This document shows, in pieces, positions 13,010 through 22,779 of a stretch of DNA of 64,000 nt. The notes under the pieces were generated by a model. The model did no database searches, was not told the origin of the DNA, and saw only the letters and a program-made list of their open reading frames with translations. The position numbers and the translations under genes were made by a program. Position 1 is the stretch's first letter, and each line of letters opens with the position of its first letter. This DNA is from Laguncularia racemosa (taxonomy: Eukaryota > Streptophyta > Magnoliopsida > Myrtales > Combretaceae). The DNA lies in assembly GCA_037954665.1 (NCBI GenBank), contig JBBMOL010000245.1, forward strand, positions 496,001 through 560,000. Reading direction: 5' to 3'.

Positions 13010-14200
13010 TGTTAGGACCAGAATTGGAGTTTTAGCTACAAATCATAAAGCACATGATAAATAGGAAAATAAACAAGTAAAAGAGAGAGCATGGTACATA
13101 GAATTTATGTGGAAATTTGAAAAAAGAGAGTAGAAAATCATGGATAAGACTAATTATTAACATAACGTAAATAACAATAATATGATTGGTTTTCTCACAA
13201 TCATAAAGCACACTATTTTCTTTCATAGAGTCCCTAGAAATTTCTAAACTATCATTTTCTCTTCTTAATATACATAATTACACATATAGGGATCAAAGGA
13301 AGTCTAAACCCTTATATACATAAAAGGGAATTTAGGCACCACACCAAAAAGCCATAAAATAGGAAATTGCTGAACATATAACAAATTATTGTCCATTTCT
13401 TTGCCTACTTGCTCTTTATGAACGTAAGTCATGTAAATTTAAGATACAAATTCAACACAAACTATTTCAACTATTTTATACAACTAGTTGAAGCTTCAAT
13501 ATCTTAAATGACCTTGCAACTTTTGAATATAAACATAACCATGGAATGATCTTATGTACAATGATTTTTTTTTTTTAAGTTTTGAATATAGATAGTACTT
13601 ATTAGATCCAATCAATTAATTCAAAAGCTTAATTTATTATATTTGATGTGTTTTTATATTAAAAGTGATTAATATTCCTTCTCAGTGGGCTATTTAATCA
13701 AATAGGGGTGGTATAACACATAGGACTTTAAACTCGGGTGCTCGTGCTCTAATACTAAGAAAAATTTTAGATTCATGAATATTTATCTCCCTAACTGATC
13801 AATTCAAAAATTGGATCTGACCAATAGGTGGTCTTTGGGCTCTTATTAAGCACCCTAACTTCACTACATGCTTTATAGAGGAGTGTAGGGAAAGATGAAA
13901 GTTTTTTTTTTATTTTTTTATTTAGTATCTTAATAGGTATACTTAGGACACCCATTAATATTTCAATTAAAAATTTAAACTTGTTAGATATTGTGTGATT
14001 TTAAAGTATTAGATAACACTCTCATTTGCTTGTGGGATAAAACTTTGATTGGAGTTCATCAATTGTGCTATTTAATTAAATAGAAGTGAGTAATTGTATA
14101 GGGCTTTAAAGTCAAGAACTCTACTCCGATAACATAGTAAATTTTAGCTTCACAACAACTTGATTGTAATTTTAAAATAACGTGTGGGATTTTAAGTATC
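13010..14200. repeat. LTR-like non-coding sequence and diverged repeat copies
   Basis: Starting with TGTTAGG beside the copia-type PBS, the first few hundred bases probably are that element's LTR; its outer end is not clear. Two further diverged copies of the 11.74-kb repeat follow (about 13600-13850 and 13975-14200). Each holds a phrase decayed from GCTCTGATACCA (GCTCTAATACTA and CTACTCCGATAACA). No protein gene is supported. Confidence 0.35.
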
Positions 14201-14652
14201 TCCTTACTAGTTAAATTAATATATAACAAAAAATTAACCAAAATGATAGGTATCGATAAAATTAAAATGCAAGCCAATTTGCAAAAGTACAAATTCAATA
14301 GGTACAATTGAAATGGATTGACAAAGAATGAAAGCAATAACCTTGTAATACTCAAGATTCAATAAGGCATTTGATTGTGGATTTAAAGATGCTTAGTTGG
14401 ACTACGTTTCTTGGAAAAAGTTCATATTAGAGTAATGTGAAGATGAATTCTATGTTGTCATTGATATGCATTATGAAATGCTCTTACACATGTTCTTTCT
14501 AAATTCTTAGTGCACCATCGTTGCAAGTCTCTATTCTCTATAGCCACACATGTGCTTCTTTAAAAGCGCACTTCACCTTTTTAACTTTTCTTTTTCTTAT
14601 ATATAATATATTATTCGTATGGACCCATATTAGATGGATCCAAAGCTTAACA

Positions 14653-15127
14653 ATCTCCTCCTTGAACTTATATGGGGGGTTCCATCATGTGGTTTATTTG
14701 TCAATAAAAAATGAGCTTTTCCTTAGATAAAGCTTTGGTCATTTTGTCTAAACCATTGCTATTAATGTGGAACTTCTCTAGCTTCAAAAGATTTGTTTCT
14801 ATTACATTTCAAATCCAATGACGTCTAACATCAATATGTTTTGATCTAAATTAGAAAGTTGGATTCTTGTTGAGATGTATAGCACTTTAGCTATCACCAT
14901 ACAATCTTAAACTTTTTTACCCTTGACCTAACTCTTTCAAAAGTTTCTTCATCTATAGAACTTCCTTGCAGACTTAAGTGATAACAATATATTTTGCTTT
15001 AGGGGTAGATAATGCAACAAAATTCTATAATTTGTATTCCTAAGACATTACTCTCTCTACATAAGTAATCATCTTAATGTAGACTTTCTTAACTCAAGAT
15101 CACATACACATTTAGACTATATCTAGT
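14653..15127 (-). pseudogene. Ty1/copia element, 3' part: RNase H end and polypurine tract
   Basis: The minus strand gives a decayed copia RNase H. Block VALSTPKAKYIVIT lies near 15000 and block SAIHLNKNPTF near 14870, followed by the HIDVRRHWI motif and MTKALSK near 14740, with stops between. A polypurine tract (AAGGAGGAGAT, minus strand, 14653-14663) abuts TGTTAAGC, the likely start of the 3' LTR, whose right edge on the plus strand is 14652. The 5' half of the same element continues at 20507, beyond the CRM-like insertion. Most of the reverse transcriptase is absent on both sides, so it was deleted before or at the time of interruption. Confidence 0.65.
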
Positions 15128-15132
15128 GGATC
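15128..15132. other. Target-site duplication GGATC, left copy
   Basis: GGATC directly precedes the left LTR (TGATACG...), and the same five bases follow the right LTR at 20502-20506. This proves a single integration event. Confidence 0.9.
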
Positions 15133-15970
15133 TGATACGAACCACGCCAACCCATGAAGAAACCTAATACCAGTACGTTCGGAATTCCTTACCTAAGACG
15201 CCCAAACACCTAAAGTGGAAACTGCGACCCGTTGTCTATAAGCGAGACAAGAACCTTGGTATAAAATGAAGACGCCACAATCGGGATGAAAGACCGATTG
15301 ATAAGTCAGGGTGAACGCCACGGAAATTAATCCGATAAGTTCGATTTAGTTCTTGAAGAACCAAGAGAGGTGCCTCTCAAAAGTGTTTAATGTTCAAAGA
15401 TGTAAATTCTAAGTTGTTCTAAACCCTAGGAGCTTTTATACTAGGGTTACAATTCGTGAAAAACAAGTCCAAAACGACGTAGCTTAGATAAGTTGCGTAA
15501 AAACACGAAAACAGAACAAGCTGGCCGGCAAGGGATACACGGCCGTGTATTTTGGCCGTGTACTTTTCTGTGCACATTCCGGCCACATACACGACCGTGT
15601 ACTTCTGGTCGTGTACCTTCCTGTGGATTTGCTTGACTCCATACACGGCCGTGCCTTTTAGTCGTGTATCTAGCCGTGTATGATTCTATGCAATCTTGGA
15701 ATTCCTACACGGCCGTGCCTTGAACATACACACCCTCTTCAACCCGTATCCGGTGTGACTTGGATAAAAGCAGGGGTCTTCCCATGGTTGTTCCAATCCG
15801 TTCCAACTTCATGATTGCTCCAATCCTTTCCGGCTTCATGGACAACCTTTATCAACCCGTTAAGTGCTTTCTTGAATTGTTTCGCTTGATTTCTTGTGAT
15901 CGGTCCAGGCGGCACTTCAAGAGGATCCACATTTCTTCTTCCGGCTTGGCTCTCATCATGGATCTCATCA
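15133..15970 (-). repeat. 3' LTR of the CRM-like element
   Basis: 838 bp, TGATACG...CTCATCA. On the minus strand it encodes the last 76 or so residues of integrase (15739-15970). A TATA-like GTATAAAAGC lies at 15432-15441 (minus). A cluster of palindromic ACGGCCGTGTA motifs occupies about 15535-15725. Confidence 0.85.
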
Positions 15971-16782
15971 TTCCCCTTCTCTTGAAAAGGATTTGTCCTC
16001 AAATTATTGCCTGCATCAAATGGACTCAGATCAGTATCATAAAATGTGACACTTACTGGATACTCACCTGGTAAATTTTTCTTGTAGGCATTATCATTGA
16101 TTTTCTCAAGCATCGGAAATGGACTGTCTCCCCTAGGGTTCAATTTGGATCTCCTCTGCAATGGAAAACTCTCCTTGCGAAAATGCACCCAAACCCAATC
16201 TCCAGGCTGAAAAATCTTGGGTCTCCTGTCCTTGTTCACCCTTGAAGCGACCTTGGCATTTTGTTTTACAATCCTAATCTTTACTTGTGCATGTAACTTT
16301 CTCACAAAATCTGCCTTAGAATCAGCATCAAAACTCACAGACTTGTTAAGTGGCAATGGCAATAAATAAACAGGAACCAATGGGTTAAAACCATATATAA
16401 TCTCAAATGGTGAACAATAAGTAGTGCTATATAAAGCCCTGTTATATGTAAACTCCACAAATGGTAGACAATCCTTCCAAGTCCTAATGTTCTTCTCTAT
16501 GATTGCCCCTAACAATTGAATTAAAGTCCTGTTAACCACATCAATTTGCCCATCAATTTATGGGTGACAGATAGTTGAAAACATCCGTTTAGTTCCCAAC
16601 TTTTCCCACAATACTCTCCAAAAATGACTCAAAAATTTATCATCTCGATCACTAACAATGCTTTTAGGTATACCATGCGGACACACTACCTTTCTAAAGA
16701 ACAAATCAACAATGTGTATAACATCATCAGTTTTATGACAAGGAATGAAATGAACCGTTTTAAAAATCCTATCCACAACCAC
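15739..16782 (-). pseudogene. Integrase and C-terminal tail of the CRM-like element
   Basis: Two minus-strand segments form one integrase. 16558-16782 gives the catalytic core start (PCHKTDD, then SDRDDKFLSHFW with a core acidic residue). 15739-16539 gives the rest: FVEFTYNRALYSTT, SPFEIIYGF, the GDWVWVH/PRGDSPF GPY-like module and NLRTNPFQEKGNDE. An in-frame TAA replaces a glutamine codon just after the CHP triplet (about 16557). About 190 residues into the 266-aa segment the sequence crosses into the LTR and continues with PLEVPPGPITRNQAKQF and a repeated DW(S/N)NH motif. In active relatives, integrase joins the cDNA to chromatin and its tail guides target choice. Here stops upstream (two before 16782 and one at about 16557) make the copy non-functional. 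Confidence 0.75.
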
Positions 16783-16818
16783 AAAATTAGAATCTCAACC
16801 ATGCCTCGGCCTAGATAA

Positions 16819-18423
16819 TCATAACACAAAATCTATGGAAATGTTTATCCATGGCTCACGAGGAATGACACTATACTCATATAACCAATCTAAGAAGTCA
16901 TCTAAACAAGGAATGGGATGACAATACTTTACCGTAAGGTTGTTGATGGCGCGGCAGTCAACACACATTCTCCATGTCCCATCCTTCTTAGGCACCAAAA
17001 TCATAGGCACTGCACATGGACTCATGCCTTCTCTCACGTATCCCTTCTCCATTAACTCATCTACCTGCCTTTGGAGTTCCTTCGGAAAGACATTTTCAAA
17101 ATCCTGCACAAGAGACACAACCACACTAGGCAAAGCATTAGATAATTTGTTAGTAGTCAAACAGGTTTCTTTAAAAACCAGAAACAACATAGGTTGCTTC
17201 ATCACTAACGCTCTCCTCACTACACTCGCTCTTGCCACACAACTCTCCTTTTGCAAGGCTGCCCTCTCCTTTTCACTCACCACCAAAGTTGATCCCCCTT
17301 CAACTTGGCCTCTCACACTCTTTCCAGCCTTCCTCTCTTTTTCCTTTTGATCTTGACTTTTATATTCCTTTTCTTTCTCATTGTCTTTTGCTCTCTCACT
17401 CTCCCTCTGCTTTTCACTCACCTTATGTTTTGCAAAAGACTGTTGTAGCTGCAACTGGTCCTCATACACTTGTTTAGGTGTTAACGGTTTAAGATTAAAG
17501 CTTTTCCCCTGGTGAACAAGCGTATACTTGTTAGAAAAGCCATCATGAACAACCTTCCTATCAAATTGCCATGGCCTCCCCAACAACACATGACATGCTT
17601 GCATTGGCACTACATCACATAACACCTCATCCTCATACCTACCAATGCGGAAACCAATCAATGCTTGCTTACTCACCTTAGTCTCACCACTATCATTCAA
17701 CCACTGCAATTTATATGGACTAGGGTGTCTAACAGTTTTGAGCCCCAGCCTTTCAACAATAAAATTACTCACTACATTGGTGCAACTCCCTCCATCAATG
17801 ATCAAACTACAAATGTGATCTCCTAGATAACATCTAGTATGAAATATATTCTCTCTTTGCACCTCTTCTTCTTCCTTCACCTGCACATTCAAAGCTCGCT
17901 TCACTACTGCCACTAGCCTTCCCATTGCAGGCTCCTCATCATCACTAGCATCCTCTAATGGAGGCATATCATCTTCTTCACTATCCCCCTCAGTCTCATA
18001 CTCACCATCATCACGCAAAATCATCACACGCCTATTTGGACATTGACTAGCAATATGACCTCTACCTTGGCATTTAAAACATCTAATGTCACGATTTCTA
18101 GAAGTAGAAGAATCAGGGTTACCTTGGTTACCAGGAGTAGAACCCGCTTGCCTCGGCTCCCCTTTTAGTTTGGTGGGTAAAGGCTTTTCTTCTTTCTTCC
18201 ATTGGTTAGTCTTCCAAGTGGATGAACCATTACCCTGTTGAAACCGTGCATTACTACTACCTCTCCTCTTGTGCTGGTTCTCAACCTTTATAGCCATGTG
18301 AACCATATCCTCCAATTCTACATAATGCTGCAATTCAACCACATTTTGGATTTCTCTATTCAACCCTGCAAGAAACCTAGCCATTGTAGCCTCTCTATCC
18401 TCCTCTACATTCACCCTAATCAA
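16819..18423 (-). pseudogene. Gag C-terminus, protease and truncated reverse transcriptase of the CRM-like element
   Basis: A 534-codon open frame. It starts inside gag (ATMARFLAGLNREIQNVVEL, typical Retrotrans_gag end), followed by a CCHC knuckle CFKCQGRGHIASQCPNRR and an acidic linker. The protease-like segment IIDGGSCTNVVSNFIVERL has DG where retropepsins normally have D(T/S)G. An RT start follows (VDELMEKGYVREGMSPCAVP, then KDGTWRMCVDCRAINNLTVKY, then HPIPCLDD). Right after this the protein jumps to EPWINISIDFVL, which belongs just before the integrase core. RT palm, RNase H and the integrase zinc finger are thus deleted, a loss I estimate at well over 1 kb. The frame upstream is broken from this one by a 22-bp duplication. 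No active polymerase can be made. Confidence 0.8.
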
Positions 18424-18445
18424 CCTCTACATTCACCCTAATCAT
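18402..18445 (-). repeat. 22-bp direct duplication that frameshifts gag
   Basis: CCTCTACATTCACCCTAATC begins both 18402-18423 and 18424-18445, which match at 21 of 22 bases. Because 22 is not a multiple of three, gag shifts frame and stops. The peptide MIRVNVE appears at the end of one open frame and again at the start of the next. Confidence 0.85.
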
Positions 18446-19132
18446 AGTGACTTCCATCTCCTTGAAATACTCATCTACACTTCGGCTTCCCTGCCTTAGA
18501 GTTTGCAACTTGTTGTGTAATTCGCGATAGTAATATACAGGCACAAACCGCTTCTTCATCACTCTTTTCATCTCTTCCCAAGACTCAATAGGTGGCTCGC
18601 CACTCCTTCTCCTATTCAACATTAGTTGATCCCACCACACTATAGCATAATCCGAAAATTCAATGGCAGCAAGTTTTACCTTTTTTCTCTCACTATAGTT
18701 GTGACAATCAAACACCATCTCTACCTTTTTCTCCCACTCTAAGTACGCCTCGGGATCATTCTTCCCTTGGAAAGGAGGAATCTTCATCTTTATGCTACTC
18801 AATTGATCATCCTCTCTATTCCTATCTCCTCTATCTTCCCAATCTCTAGTTCTTCTATTCCGACCACTATATCCTCTATAACTCCCAACAGAAGGCTTAT
18901 CAAAGTCATCATCCGTCATTTCATCTCCACCCTTCGGTACTCTCCTAGAACGACTCTCCCTCTTACGCCCTTGGAATACGTTTGTGGATTGTTCTAGTCT
19001 TTGCTCTACCGTCTCATGAATTTGTTCCATTCCCTCTTGGAACATCCTCTTCATTTCTCCCCTCAACGCCTCAATTACTAACCTAGCATCAAACCTTCCC
19101 CTCTCACCTTCAGGAGAATGTTGTCTCGACAT
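18416..19132 (-). pseudogene. Gag N-terminal part of the CRM-like element
   Basis: The frame opens upstream at 19162, but MSRQHSPEGERGRF at 19132 is the better start. Its order is an N-terminal coiled or charged region (VIEALRGEMKRMFQEGMEQI), an arginine-rich stretch, then Retrotrans_gag (KMKIPPFQGKNDPEAYLEWE, VKLAAIEFSDYAIVWWDQL, WEEMKRVMKKRFVP, LQTLRQGSRSVDEYFKEME). The product would form the particle core. It ends early because of the 22-bp duplication and is continued in the neighbouring frame. Confidence 0.8.
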
Positions 19133-19636
19133 AGTCCCTGCAGAAAAGATTAGTACTAACATAAATATATATATAATTAAACCTCACGATACACTCCCTT
19201 ACGTGTTTCGCTCAAATGATGATATCACACAGTCACTTGTGTATTCTCACAAACAATGATGATATCAACTCGCTAATTTCCTCTTCTCAATTCTCTTGGA
19301 ACTAACCCGAACTACACCAATTTCCTTCCGTAGAATTCAAAACAACTCTAGGGTTCGTAAATTTTCCTCTATTTTTCTATCCGATTTTTTTTCTTTTTTT
19401 CTTTTTGTTTTGGTTGTTGCTCTTGATCACGTTTTTCTTTTCTTTTCTTTTCTCTTCTTTTTTTTTTTTTTCGTGATTTTTACTCTCTTTTTTTTTTTAA
19501 CAATCGCCTAGTGATATTACACTATCAAAAGACAATCAATACTACGAAATTGAATACGATAATTGATATGAACGATTGTAGTTAGGGTTTTTGATATTAC
19601 CTTCCTCAACCGAACTTGATGTTTTGACAAACTTAA
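19133..19636 (-). other. Leader between gag and PBS of the CRM-like element
   Basis: No coding content. The plus strand shows long pyrimidine tracts (about 19380-19500, almost only C and T), which read as a purine-rich leader in the element's transcript. Confidence 0.5.
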
Positions 19637-19648
19637 GCTCTGGTACCA
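19637..19648 (-). other. Primer binding site of the CRM-like element
   Basis: The minus strand reads TGGTACCAGAGC, one base from the standard TGGTATCAGAGC complementary to initiator tRNA-Met. It lies 3 bp from the inner end of the right LTR and fixes the element's orientation. Confidence 0.8.
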
Positions 19649-19651
19649 AAC

Positions 19652-20501
19652 TGATACGAGCCACGCCAACCCGTGACGAAACCCAATACCAATACGTTCG
19701 GAATTCGTTGCCTAAGACGCCCAAACACCTAAAGTGGAAACCGCGACCCGTTGTCTATAAGCGAGACAAGAACCTTGGTATAAAATGAAGACGCCACAAT
19801 CGAGATGAAAGATCGATTGATAAGTCGGGGTGAACGCCACGGAAATTAATCCGATAAGTTCGATTTAGTTCTTGAAGAACCAAGAGAGGTGCCTCTCAAA
19901 AGTATTTAATGTTCAAAGATGTAAATTCTAAGTTGTTCTAAACCCTAGGAGCTTTTATACTAGGGTTACAATTCGTGAAAAACAAGTCCAAAACGACGTA
20001 GCTTAGATAAGTTGCGTAAAAACACGAAAACAGAACAAGCTGGCCGGCAGGAGATACACGGCCGTGTACACGACCGTGTACTTTGGCCGTGTACTTTTCT
20101 GTGCAATTTCTGGCCACATACACGACCGTGTACTTTTGGTCGTGTACCTTCCTGTGGATTTGCTTGACTCCATACACGGCTGTGCCTTTTAGCCATGTAT
20201 CTAGCCGTGTATGATTCTATGCAATCTTGGAATTCCTACATGGCCGTGCCTTGAACATACACGCCCTCTTCAACCCGTGTCCGGTGTGACTTGTATAAAA
20301 GCAAGGGTCTTCCCATGGTTGTTCCAATCCGTTCCAACTTCATGATTGCTCCAATCCTTTCCGGCTTCATGGACAAACTTTATCAACCCGTTAAGTACTT
20401 CCTTGAATCGTTTCACTTGATTTCTTGTGATCGGTCTAGGCGGCACTTCAAGAGGATCCAAATTTCTTCTTCCGGCTTTGCTCTCATCATGGATCTCATC
20501 A
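19652..20501 (-). repeat. 5' LTR of the CRM-like element
   Basis: 850 bp, TGATACG...CTCATCA. It matches the left LTR along its whole length, with an extra 12 bp inside the CGTGTA motif cluster (about 20050-20255). The LTR-encoded integrase tail is present here too as an open frame at 20270-20461 (PLEVPPRPITRNQVKRF). GGATC follows at 20502-20506. Confidence 0.85.
19951..19960 (-). promoter_or_regulatory. Putative TATA box of the CRM-like 5' LTR
   Basis: The minus strand reads GTATAAAAGC. The same box is conserved in the other LTR at 15432-15441. It lies upstream of the leader in the transcribed direction. Inferred from motif only. Confidence 0.4.
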
Positions 20502-20506
20502 GGATC

Positions 20507-22245
20507 TCCTTAACCGTATCTGTTAATTAAGTTCTGAAGACATCGCATCATCTTTAATTGAATCTTATACATTTCCCTCTTTATTATTATAATCTTTAGG
20601 TGAGGACACTAGATCTACATTAGTTGGGATCTCACCTAAGGATTTTAACATCTCTAACTTTTCTATGTCTTGAATAGTTTGATCTCATCGAAAGATCACA
20701 TCTCTACTTCTGATAATTTTCTTCTCTATTGGATCCCATAATTTGCACTCATATTTATCATGTACGTAGCCTAGAGAAATACACTATTTTGCATTTACAT
20801 CAAGCTTGCTTGTTCATCCTTAGGAATATACACGAATGCCTCACAACTAAATGCTCATAAGAAATATTTTTACCTTTTTACAATACCATTATGTTGTGGA
20901 GTCTTCGACATTTCCTTTTTCAGTTTAATCTCACGAGTCTCGCAATAGTCCTCAAAAGAATTTTTGTATTTAGCACCATTAAACATAGTTTCTCTCGCAA
21001 CTCTAATATTAAATTACTTACACACATTTAGAACTTGATCTTTGGATTTCAAAGTAGAAGTCAATAACTTTCTAGAGTGATCATCAATAAATGTTACAAA
21101 ATAAAGAGTACCACCAACTGACTTATCTTTCATGTAGTATACATCTTTATGAACTAAATTGGGTACATGAATTTCCTTGAAGGTGGATTTTTATGAAATG
21201 TAACCTTATGATGTTTACTAGCAAGACGATTAGTGCATGTTTTTGGAGGAGTACCATTTACATCGAGCAGAAGCTACCTTTTGGTAAGCAATTAGAGCCC
21301 TTTCTCACTCATATGACTAAGTTGTTTGTGCCAAAGTTCAATTGATAAATCACCAATCATATTCATCTCTCCTTTACTTAGTTTTGTAGACATTAAGTAA
21401 AGGCTATTCTTCTTTCCTTTAACCACTATTAGAGAACCATTGGTGAGCTTTCATTCACCTTCACCAAGATGGCTGCTATATCATTCATCATCTAGCTTTC
21501 TTGCAAATATAAAGTTTAGGCGAATATTTAGAACATGTTTGTGACATTTATGAGGTTGAGCTTGCAACCTTTGTTAGTCTTGGAAATAATATTTCCAATG
21601 CCAGCAATGTTAGATTTCCCATTGTTTTCCATCCTAACATTACCATAATTACTAGAAGTGTAGGTTAAGAGGAATCTACCATAACGTTGTTATAGCATGC
21701 AAGACCAAAATAATCATTATCCTAGGAAACAAAGATTTCACCATTTGCTATTGTTATCATTTTTTCCATCACCTTTACCTTTTAGCTTGCTCTCTTTTCC
21801 AAATCTACATTCTAGCTTTAAATGTCTTGGCTTGTCACAATGATAATGATCAAATTACTTGTGGAATGACAAGAAAACTCCTGAGTTTTATCATAACAAG
21901 CTTTCCATCTGGAGCAAAATTACTAGTGAGCACCATTAGTGTCTTCCATTAGGAATTAACAATAATTCCTGTATCATGTCATCAAGCACTAGCTTAATGG
22001 TAGCTTTGGTTTCCTAAGCAACATGATGATATGCATTGTGATTTGTCCAATATTAGATATAACTGACAATTTTTCTATGCATGGTTGTCCAATTTTGATC
22101 ATATCTATCTTTTAGCTTTGCATTGTTACTGCCTAAAGGTGCATATGGATCTTTATAATATAAAAGATCTTTCATCATCGACTTCTAAATGGAAGACTTT
22201 GAAGAATTTAATTTTATTATAGTACTGATGATTCTACCATACTTG
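20507..22245 (-). pseudogene. Ty1/copia element, 5' part: gag, GAG-pre-integrase and integrase
   Basis: The minus strand starts with MVESSV near 22235, just inside a degenerate PBS (plus text CTGATGATTCTACCATACTTG, about 22225-22244). It then gives copia gag blocks (LGSNNAKLKDRYDQNW, ETKATIKLVLDDMIQE) and a GAG-pre-integrase block (IELWHKQLSHMSEKGL, about 21310-21355). Integrase text follows (DVYYMKDKSVGGTLYFVTFIDDHS, about 21070-21140; then TPQHNGIV near 20900; then FLGYVHDKYECKLWDPIEKK near 20740-20800). Stops and frameshifts are frequent. The element is cut at 20506 by the CRM-like insertion and resumes at 15127. Confidence 0.7.
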
Positions 22246-22779
22246 TAACACAAAAAACTAATACTCTTTCTTTCTTTCTTTCTTTCTTTTTGAGAAAAAG
22301 GGTTCTAGTGCCACTTGTTGGGCACAAGGAGCCTTAATCACTAGTGAGAAACTTAGCATATGGGCCTTGTGAAGGAACACACTGATGAGCTTAATAAGGC
22401 TAACGGGTCTTCTTTACTCATATATCCTTCATTTAATTCGTATCTTTTCAGGGTGGGATTCTTATTCATCTAACTCAACACTCGTATCCAATACCTACTT
22501 AACATTCCTTATCTGTTGGCTAATATATTTTGCAAGTGGATGACTTATTAGATCTGACTTGATTCTTTATCAATTTTTAACAAACATGTCAAAGGTGTTT
22601 ATTGTCATTACTTGCTTGTAAACAAAAACTGAGTACTTTGCCCAAGCACGAGCATAATACAATATAGGATGCATGTCGGTTTATCAAAGGTCCTATAATT
22701 TAGCTAGTATAAGCGAGAAACAACCACCTCACCATTACTATATAATATGGATCCAGTGGAAAATAAACCGAAACCCTAA
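22246..22779. other. Non-coding, possible copia 5' LTR
   Basis: Begins at the inner edge expected for the copia 5' LTR (TGTAACAC near 22244) but the outer edge is not recognisable. It holds a (TTTC)n microsatellite at 22265-22290. The last 100 bases probably form the 3' UTR of the AAA-ATPase gene, which ends at 22780. Confidence 0.35.

Larger units (their letters stand above)
15133..20501 (-). mobile_element. Complete CRM-like Ty3/gypsy element, deletion derivative
   Basis: A 5,369-bp element with two near-identical LTRs (15133-15970 and 19652-20501), both TG...CA, and 5-bp duplications GGATC. A PBS sits next to the right LTR, so it is transcribed leftward. It encodes gag, a CCHC knuckle, protease, only the first part of reverse transcriptase, then integrase. 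The integrase tail runs into the 3' LTR and carries a PxGPITRxQAKxFKxALNGLI block like that at the C terminus of plant CRM chromovirus integrases. RT core and RNase H are missing. By eye the LTRs differ by about 35 substitutions and one 12-bp indel. It landed inside an older copia element. CRM assignment rests on the integrase tail and LTR overlap; an RT phylogeny is impossible here. Confidence 0.8.

Noticed and set aside
16940..17477. Plus-strand open frames of 81-136 codons
   Set aside because: Antisense shadows of the CRM-like pol frame; the minus-strand frame has recognisable domains.
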